Positions 56,391 through 64,000 of a stretch of DNA of 64,000 nt are shown one piece after another; position 1 is the first letter of the stretch; the number at the start of each line of letters is the position of its first letter. Origin of the DNA: Rallus limicola (taxonomy: Eukaryota > Chordata > Aves > Gruiformes > Rallidae); the NCBI GenBank assembly GCA_022605955.1, contig JAKCOZ010000021.1:14806161-14870160 (forward strand). Reading direction: 5' to 3'. The position numbers and the translations under genes were made by a program. The notes under the pieces are model-generated. The model had not been told where the DNA came from. It did no database searches and was given only the letters and a program-made list of their open reading frames with translations.

Positions 56391-59300
56391 TGTCACTGCC
56401 TGTGAGGTTGGATGGGCTGCACAGGCCTGACAGCCTGGGACACAAGGTTTGGTCCCCTCTCTGAAAAGCTTTGCTCTTAAAATAGGCCCCAAGCTGCCCT
56501 CAAGCCTGATGTGCTGCCAGTACATCCTGCTCCGTGGTTTCTGCTTTGGTGAAGTCAGAGGCCGGTGACTGAAACTTCTTCAAGCAGCCTCCTGGGTGCT
56601 TCTCTGAGCTGGATTTTCCAGCATTAACTCAGTGTTGCAGAAAGTCCTTCCCCTTCTCTGACAAAGGCAACAAACCCCAGTGCCTGTGGTCCCCACCACT
56701 GCAGCATACCCAGCACGCTCTTGGTGTCCCCAGCAGTTTTCCCCAAAGCATCAGCTCTGCTGCCCCAACACACCAGAGACAAGGCCCCCTGTGCACCCAG
56801 GGCCAGGAAGATACCTGCCTTGCCCCTTCCTTCCCTAAAACTCCCCCAGAGCTCTCAGCTCATTCTCACACAGTGTTTCCCAGCCAGGTTGGCCTCCAGC
56901 TCCCCTGCCTTGGTCAGATGTGATGACATGAGGGGACAGAGTCCTCTTGGTGCCACCACCTGAAATCTGAGCACTGCTCTGCAAATTCCAGATGGGATTT
57001 TAACCCTGTTCCTCCTCCAGGAACACTGATGGTTTTAGCCTTGTACAAATCCTCTTCCAGGGCTAGCTGATGGCAAACAGATGAATCCCTACATCTGTGC
57101 CTCCTCGGGCACCACGCAGAGTGTTCTCAGCAGGAGAGGAGAGAGGAGGAGGAGGATGGCTGAGTAACTTCATGGCTTGGTCTCAAAAAATTCTGTTCTG
57201 CTCATCTTTGGCTTCTTCTCTATGCTTCCATTGCTTGTTCACCCTCCCCAGAATGCTTTTAGTTTTGCATCTGCTGTTCCTCCTTCCTTGTGCCCCTTGG
57301 GTGGTGGGCTGGATGGAGAGAGACCCCCCTGGCCAGACCCATTTCAGGGGAGGGGAGAAACCAGTTCAAACCTCGCTGAAATGCCAGGGCAGAGCTGTTC
57401 CAGCTGGGCAGTGATGACGAGGGGTCCCACAGACCTCAGGTGACCAGGGATGAAGCAGGAGCTGAAGCAAACAAGTATCTCAGCAGAGTCCCCATCTCCC
57501 TGAGGGAGATGCCACCCAGGTCAGGACTGCACCAGGACAGCCACTAGCCAGAGGAAGGATGAGGGCTGAAGGCAGGTGGTGCTCACCAGGTTCTAAACCT
57601 CACTTCTGACCCAAGGGGGGCTTGAAAACAACAGTCAGAAATCACTCCAGAGGTAATTTTGAGCTGGTTTATTTTTGGGACCCATGAGGAGCGAGAGCAG
57701 TACAGCCCCTGCCTGGGAGAGATCTGTGGGGACCTTGTTCAAACCAACCTGAGAGCGAGCATGCTTTTGGAGTCCTAAAGCAGAGAGAATACACACTGGT
57801 GTGTGCTACAGGGGAAATGAGCTCAGGCTCCCTCAATGGACCCCTCAGCAAGGGAAGACAACTCCAAAGCGCCTCGGACTTGCTTGGGAACGCTTCCAAG
57901 GACAGAAAGGACCCTCTCAGCTCAGCCCCCTCCCTCAATGCAGGCTTTGTGGTGCTCTCACTTCCAGGACAGGCAATATTCCTTCCTGTTCTGCCTTCCT
58001 CCAGCTCTTGGGCTGCAACAGAGCCAGGTTTGTTGGGCAGCACAAAGGGACCACACAGCATCGTCCCCCAGATGCTCTCCCCAGGGCAGCCCTCCTCCAG
58101 CTGCCCCTGCTCACAGCCCTGTTCCCCTCCTCCTTGCTCCAGCCACACACAGCATAAAATACCAATTGCCCAATTCCAGACCAAATATTAGCTCAGCTTA
58201 GCCCAACAGCCAGCATCACCCACATCTATGCTCTGCCCCAACTCCTCTGAACCCAACCCTGGAGCATCCCTCGTGCTTCTCAGAGACCCTCTGTGCCCCA
58301 CTGCTGGCCCCACACCTGGGCACAGGACACCTTCTCCCCCAGCACAGCTGAATGCAGAAGAGGAGAGTGAGCAATGCCACTTCCAGCAGCGTGGGAGTGA
58401 AATCAGTTCCCTCCAAGAAACACCTAAAGAGGGAACAATCCAGTGTGGCTTTGTCAAGGACTGTAAAAGAAAAGAGGCTTTGGGGGTTATTTTTCCAGGG
58501 CAACTCAGTGATGCACAGGTAGGCAGAGCTCAGCCTGTGGCAAGGCTTTCCCAGCATCATCCCAGAAGCAAACTAACTCACCATGCCTGACATTCCTCCC
58601 TCCCACCCTCCCCAAAAAAGGCCAAAATAATTCCTTTTTTGCTCTGGATACAGATCAGTTGGCAAACAAGCTTTCAGGCACAATTATTTTGCCCTGAGAG
58701 GATGCTGCAGCTGCTCCTCTTTTCCTTGAGATCAAGACCTAAAGGATAATCCTGCAGATTATCCCCCAGTTTGGTGGTGTTAGCTCAAACTCTCTTGTTT
58801 GCTTTATTTCCTTTATGAATTACAACTCCTTCTGGTTAGAGGAAAGGGGGGTGGTGGGAGGAGGAAGCATTTTTATACCCCACGTTATCACAAGTGAGAC
58901 TCCTTATCCCTGATTGTCTATAGGTGGCTGAAAATTAATTCTGTTGACTTTCTAGTCAAATTGGAACAACTTCTGAGAACACACTGATTCCAGGTAGTGA
59001 CTCATCCCTTTCCAGAGCAGGGCAAACAATAGCAACCACCTCAACAAAAGCAGAGCAGCTTCTGAATCTAGCAACACGTTCTTCAATGTGAAAGGTTATT
59101 TTTATTTGTTTTTAACCTGTCACCAGGTTCTGAAACCAACCACCCTCATCCCAAATAGCAGCTCATGACTGTTTACTGCTGAGAAGTTTCCCAGGTGGTA
59201 AGCTTGAAGGAATGGGAGAATGTCTCTGTTGTTCCCAGGGGAGAGAAGCTGCTGCTAATATCAAGTTTTCTCTCAGGATAATTGCCACAAAGGGTTTGTT

Positions 59301-59600
59301 TGCTTCCCACTAGATCACATTCACAAAGCTCCCTGACAGATCAGCAGCAGCATCCTACACAAAGGGGGGGAAGGTATCTTCAGAGCCTGAGGGACTTCTG
59401 TGGGGTTGCTGGAATTTGAGGACCTGTGAAAATCCACTGGTGGACACAGGCAGCTCCAGCTCTCCTCAATCTGCCTGCAGAGGCAGAGGGTGGCACATTC
59501 TGCACACATTTCAGCAGATGTCCAGTGCAGAACAACCTTGGCAAGAAGGATCAGTAGATATAGAAGTAATACAAACCACACTGGATCTACCAGCAAGCCC
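56391..59600. other. Unique non-coding DNA, about 3.2 kb
   Basis: No transposon, RNA gene or supported exon. Overlapping frames of 118-171 codons at 57669-58201 on both strands match no known domain. AT-rich block 58780-59110 may be conserved. Confidence 0.4.
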
Positions 59601-59710
59601 GATCACAGAATCATAGACTGGGCTGTGTTGGGAGGGACCCCAAGGAGCACAGAGCTCCAACCCCCTGCCACAGGCAGGGACACCAACCTCCAGGCCTGGA
59701 GCTACACAAA
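59601..59710 (-). mobile_element. CR1 3' tail module of the second CR1-spacer-CR1 composite
   Basis: Same module and same internal cut-off as 31224-31336, with different outer flank. Confidence 0.9.
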
Positions 59711-59887
59711 GTGTAGATGTGACTTTAAATTGCTCTCTTGGTCCCCAAGGATCCAATCCAGCTAAGCTCTACCAGCAGAAGATATCTAACATTGCAGACA
59801 TTGACTCTACCCAACTCTGCAGCACCCCAGGAAAGCTGGAGCATCCAGGAGCTACAAAATACAGGTCACTGGTAGCTGCTGAGGTCA
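59711..59887 (-). repeat. Spacer shared with 31337-31510
   Basis: Starts gtgtagatgtgacttt and runs to gctgctgaggtcagatc; nearly identical to the 31-kb copy apart from a small indel. Confidence 0.9.
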
Positions 59888-60297
59888 GATCACAGGGTCA
59901 TAGATCATAGACTGGGCTGGGCTGGGAGGGACCCCAAGGGTCACAGAGCTCCAACCACCTGCCACAGGCAGGGCCACCAACCTCCAGGCCTGGGCAACCC
60001 CCTGCCACAGGCAGGGCCACCAACCTCCAGGCCTGGGCAACCCCCTGCCACAGGCAGGGCCACCAACCTCCAGGCCTGGGCAACCCCCTGCCACAGGCAG
60101 GGCCACCAACCTCCATGCCTGGAGGTTGGTGGCCCTGCCTGTGGCAGGGGGTTGCCAAGGGCCCCATCCAACCTGGCCTTCAACACCCCCAGGGACAGGG
60201 CACCCACCCCCTCTCTGGGCAGCTCCTGCCAGCCCCTCCCCACTCTCTCTGCACAGAACTTCCCCCTAAGATCCAATTTAACCCTTCCTTCCTTTAG
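59888..60297 (-). mobile_element. CR1 family B fragment with four 43-bp units and an inverted unit
   Basis: Minus orientation; tail at left, 5'-truncated near 60297. Direct 43-bp units start at 59952, 59995, 60038 and 60081. The fourth forms a perfect 34-bp inverted repeat (60081-60114 with 60121-60154, 6-nt loop). CR1 then continues at 'ttgccaagggccccatccaa', the same junction as at 27313-27327 read in reverse. Confidence 0.93.
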
Positions 60298-60832
60298 CTT
60301 TAGTCCCCCAGCTTTAGCTGATGTCCTGCTCCTGTACCTCCACCCAGGGGCCTCCCACCAGCTAAAACACTTCAGGGTCCCAGGGACAGGGAGTTCAGAG
60401 CCACTGATTCAGAATCAACCCAAACTACACAAGAGTGACCTGAACCTTGGAATGGGCCTTCCCTGCATGCATCATGTGCCACCTGTGGTCAGCACAGCTC
60501 CCACGAGCTGAGCCCTGGGGCAAGGCTGAGTGGCAGCCTGTCCCTGGCAGGGCTGCACCAGCCAGGCTTGGTGCTACAGGGGATGGAGAACCTGTCATGC
60601 CAGGGGAGCTTAGAGCCAGCTAAACACCCGAGAGCAACAAAGGCAGAACCAGGCATGACAGCCTAAGTACCTCCTGCCACTTCACAGTTCCATCCTATCC
60701 ATGTTCCAAGCACTGTCAGTCTGTAAAGGAGCAGACAAGGGGAGGGAGTGCCTGGTAATGAGCTGAGGCAGCCCTGTGAGCTCCTTCCCCTCTATTTGTA
60801 TGTTCAAGGCTCAACAAGACAACCTGATTATG
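60298..60832. other. Unique non-coding DNA
   Basis: Nothing recognised. Confidence 0.4.
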
Positions 60833-61328
60833 TGTCCAGTGCTGGGCTCCCTGGGATCAACCAGCCAGGGATCTCCTGGAGAGAGTCCAGAGGAGGCTGT
60901 GGAGATGCTGAAGGGCCTGGAGCATCTCCCCTGTGAGGAAAGGCTGAGGGAGCTGGGGCTGTTCAGCCTGGAGAGAAGAAGACTAAGGGGGGACCTGATG
61001 AATGTTTCTCACTAGCTGAAGGATGGGATGCAGGGGGACATGGGCAGCCCCTTGTCAGTGTCTGTGGGGACAGGACAAGGGGCAATGGCTGCAAGTTCGA
61101 GCAGAGGAAGGTGCCCAGCAACCTGGGGAAGAACTTTTGCCCAGGGAGGGTGAGGGAGCCCTGGGCCAGGCTGCCCAGGGGGGTGTGGAGTCTCCATCTC
61201 TGGAGAGATTCCAGCCCCGTCTGGACGCCGCCCTGTGCAAGATGAGCTGGGGAGCTGCTTTGGCAGGGGGTTGGACCCCAGGAGCTCTCCAGGGCCCTCC
61301 CAACCCCTGCGATCCTGGGATTCTATGA
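60833..61328 (+). mobile_element. CR1 LINE 3' fragment (family A), about 500 bp
   Basis: Plus orientation, 5'-truncated at 'tgtccagtgctgggctccct', 3' end 'gatcctgggattctatgaa'. Shares the family A frameshift and stop; ORF2 C-terminal words LERVQRR-equivalent, [19 protein letters not shown] are visible in split frames. Confidence 0.93.
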
Positions 61329-62614
61329 ATGCTCATTCTTGCTTGTGGGGGAGGGGGGGGATGGGGTTCTGTGGGTGGAGAAGGGGGGTGAGCCTGGGGG
61401 CTGCCTCCCTCCTCCACAGCCACCCTGGGGCCGCACGGTGGCAGAGCCGGCCTGTGAAACCTCGCTGGCCGATGGCAGCCCCAGCAGCGCTGCAGGACTG
61501 GGGTCACAGCCAGCTTCCAGCCCCTCCAGCGGCCAGAGCCACCACACATTGAGGACAGGACCTGCTCCATCTCCCCTATCCCCACCCTACCTTCATATCA
61601 GCATCTCAGGTGCAGGATCACCCTGGGAAGCACTTGCTGCATCCCTGAGGAGGGCATCAGTCCACATCAGGAGCCATCTCTAACTTTATTAGAGCCTTTG
61701 GAGATACAGACCTGCCCACAGGTGCTGTGAGCTCCAGGTCATCACACAGCATCCCCCCATGATGCCACAGCATCACTGTGCCCAGCAGCCCACAAGCAAA
61801 GGTACCACGTACCCTGACCTACAGACCTTGCCCTGCCCTTCAGCCCCCAAGACCCTGCACAGGAACCCTGAAAGCACTGAAAAGCCATCAGAGAAGAGCA
61901 GCAGAGTCAACACAAACCTCACACCTCTTCCAAGAGCTTTGCACTGAAGCTGCACCTGATTTTTCAGCATCAGGTGTATTCCTAGAGAATCTCTGAGAGC
62001 CACAAAGCATTTCTAGTGATGCTTTCCAACACATCACTTTCCTGCCTCTGTGGTTTGGTTTTTGAGGGGGTTCTGATTGGTTGGGGTCGGGTTTTTGCTG
62101 GGTGGGAGCTTTCTATAAGATGTAAGGTAAGCAAAGCATCCTTTGGGTACCAAACCAACCCGGTGGGTGAAGCGCCAGGGTTACTGTCCCACAAGGTGGC
62201 AGAGCTCCATCGCTCATCGGCGGCCACCGAAACGCCGTGCAAGAGGATGCTCCAAGCTCTCCTGCAAATACCCCGCGGGTCCTGGCTCCTCCTTTTGCTG
62301 CTTCGGCACCTCGCAGTTTCCCTGCCATGGGTGTAAATCGGGCTTGCAGCTGCCCAGACAGCAGGAGAAATGGGTTTTAGGGGGTTTGGCACAGCTCAGG
62401 GGAGGAAAAACCAGTAACTCCACAGTTTGGGGCTGCACTGAGGTTTCTAAGAAAGTTTTGTAGGGAAATAATTAGGATGTTCTTCCACGAGGGAATTTCA
62501 AACCAGGGAATAAAATGCAAACTCTCAAAGAGGCGAGAGTCCCTGGAATGAGCTGTAATCCTGCAGCAGAGCTGAGGGAAGGAGTGTGCTGGGACTTCAA
62601 GCCCTGAGGCTGAG
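61329..62614. other. Unique non-coding DNA, about 1.3 kb
   Basis: Moderately GC-rich at 61360-61510. No exon or repeat recognised. Confidence 0.4.
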
Positions 62615-63107
62615 CATAGAATCATAGAATCACAGAATCCCAGGGGTTGGAAGGGCCCTGGAGAGCTCCTGGGGTCCAACCCCCTGCCAAAGCAGCTCCC
62701 CAGCTCATCTTGCACAGGGCGGCGTCCAGATGGGGCTGGAATCTCTCCAGAGATGGAGACTCCACACCCCCCTGGGCAGCCTGGCCCAGGGCTCCCTCAC
62801 CCTCACTGGGCAAAAGTTCTTCCCCAGGTTGCTGGGCACCTTCCTCTGCTCGAACTTGCAGCCATTGCCCCTTGTCCTGTCCCCACAGACACTGACAAGG
62901 GGCTGCCCATGTCCCCCTGCATCCCACCCTTCAGCTAGTGAGAAACATTCATCAGGTCCCCCCTTAGTCTTCTTCTCTCCAGGCTGAACAGCCCCAGCTC
63001 CCTCAGCCTTTCCTCACAGGGGAGATGCTCCAGGCCCTTCAGCATCTCCACAGCCTCCTCTGGACTCTCTCCAGGAGATCCCTTGCTGTTTGATCCCAGG
63101 GAGCCCA
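62615..63107 (-). mobile_element. CR1 family A 3' fragment joined to the 139-bp head, copy 2
   Basis: Minus orientation with perfect octamer tail (catagaatcatagaatcaca) at the left; CR1/head junction at 63107, identical to the 56223 junction. Left flank unrelated to that of the 55735 copy. Confidence 0.93.
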
Positions 63108-63246
63108 TGCATGGAGCAGAAATCAGAGTGATGTGATCTTTAAGGAGGATGCTCTCCAAAGTGATGGGAAGCTACAGCAGGCATTTTCCACCAGAGGAAT
63201 TTCACTCAAAGGAAGGGGCCAATTTGCTGAAGCAAAATTAAACCTC
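63108..63246 (-). repeat. 139-bp non-CR1 head module, copy 2
   Basis: Same length and boundaries as 56224-56362. Beyond 63246 the flank is unrelated, without the CR1 remnant seen at 56363. Confidence 0.88.
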
Positions 63247-63280
63247 AGTCAAACACCCAAATCAACAACCTGACAAAACA

Positions 63281-63294
63281 GTTTCCATAGCAAC
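63281..63294 (+). promoter_or_regulatory. RFX X-box-like site
   Basis: GTTTCCATAGCAAC matches the X-box GTTGCCATGGCAAC at 12 of 14 positions, next to a G-rich stretch (63296-63311). Motif evidence only. Confidence 0.3.
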
Positions 63295-64000
63295 CGGGGG
63301 GGGGTGGGGGGAAGTCACAGAAAACTCAGATTTCTCCCCTCTGATGAATTGAGAAAAAAACAACTTCTGATGGCATTGAGCATCACTGCAGGTGCCAATG
63401 GCAAGGTGGCCACAGCAGCTCAGCCAATGTGGGCTGTGGCTGGGGTTTACACTGAGGTGCTGCAGGGCCAGGGCAAAGCTCAGGATTTGTTACTGCAGAG
63501 TCTTCCTCTTCATCAGCCTGAGAAATGCTGTCAAGCCCTGGCTGACTGGTGGAGAGCTTCATCTGCTGCTTTCAAGGAGAAGGAGAAAGCCCTTGAGGGA
63601 GCTGCAGGGAGAGTGCCCCAGGAAGGAAAGGCAGAGACACAGGTTCATACTAGATGGATTTGGCCCACAGGTCCCAAGAGCCTCAGGTTTGTTGCCCCCA
63701 GCACTGTGCCAGGACCCTGGGCAGTGTGTTTCCAAAAAAAATAGAAATCAAAGGGGTATTTAACAGCTGTATTGATCAGGTCTTGAGCTATGCAGCACCT
63801 TGAAGTCAGGTGTACAACAGCCAAAAGCCACAGACCTCAGCTTCCCTGGGCTACCAGTGCTCCTCAGGAGTGCTCAGCCCTGTCCACCAGCCACATGTGA
63901 TAGAAAGGGCCAAGAAAATCCCACTTTCATAGCTGTGACACATGCTGGCCCCTGCTATTTAATTGACCCCTTCCTCGTCTCTAATTAACTTTCAATTCTT
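63295..64000. other. Unique non-coding DNA to the window edge
   Basis: A 146-codon plus frame (63304-63744) matches no family I recognise. Nothing else seen. Confidence 0.4.

Noticed and set aside
57669..58201. Overlapping open frames of 118-171 codons on both strands
   Set aside because: No domain, no splice context, both strands open equally; probably chance in low-stop DNA.

Overview
The window looks like non-coding chromosomal DNA from a bird. The main evidence is about two dozen 5'-truncated CR1 LINE fragments, recognisable by the avian CR1 3' end (ATTCTGTG/ATTCTATG-type octamer tails, the 'ggttggaaggg/ggttgggaggg' 3' block and ORF2 C-terminal motifs such as [17 protein letters not shown]). 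There is also one solo retroviral LTR of the avian TGTCCTGGTTTC type. No mammalian SINEs are visible. By hand tally of the intervals below, CR1 covers about 9.4 kb (roughly 15%). That is high for most birds and would fit a CR1-rich lineage such as woodpeckers, but this is inference only.

I find no protein-coding gene I can support. The long open frames come from low-complexity DNA (pyrimidine tract, CCCAT/CCCAC repeat, CpG-rich poly-C DNA) or from CR1.

Layout. 1-10 kb: GC-rich, with several CpG-island-like patches, many unusually long poly-C/poly-G runs, and AT-rich blocks dense in transcription-factor motifs (MEF2/TATA, a CRE-ETS-CCAAT-octamer cluster, paired CCAAT boxes). It resembles a regulatory or promoter-proximal domain of a developmental gene outside the window. 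10-15.7 kb: mostly unique DNA with one tiny CR1 internal fragment between 15-bp direct repeats. 15.7-36.8 kb: repeat-rich, with CR1 copies in both orientations, a 0.8-kb polypyrimidine tract, a 0.6-kb CCCAT/CCCAC array, composite CR1s and a solo LTR. 36.8-52.7 kb: mostly unique, with scattered possible conserved non-coding blocks and few CR1s. 52.7-63.2 kb: again CR1-rich, including a CR1 interrupted by a 494-bp insert that ends in an initiator-tRNA-Met pseudogene.

The most interesting signal is that several CR1 copies here are modular. (a) Two loci carry the same CR1-spacer-CR1 composite. (b) Two loci carry the same 139-bp non-CR1 head with identical boundaries. (c) Two loci carry a CR1 variant with an inverted copy of a 43-bp unit followed by 2 or 4 direct copies. 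(d) Two loci share a 190-bp 3' flank in opposite orientation. (e) Two loci share a roughly 40-bp 3' tail. Together these suggest repeated template switching, transduction or co-mobilisation by CR1 machinery, with segmental duplication as the main alternative.
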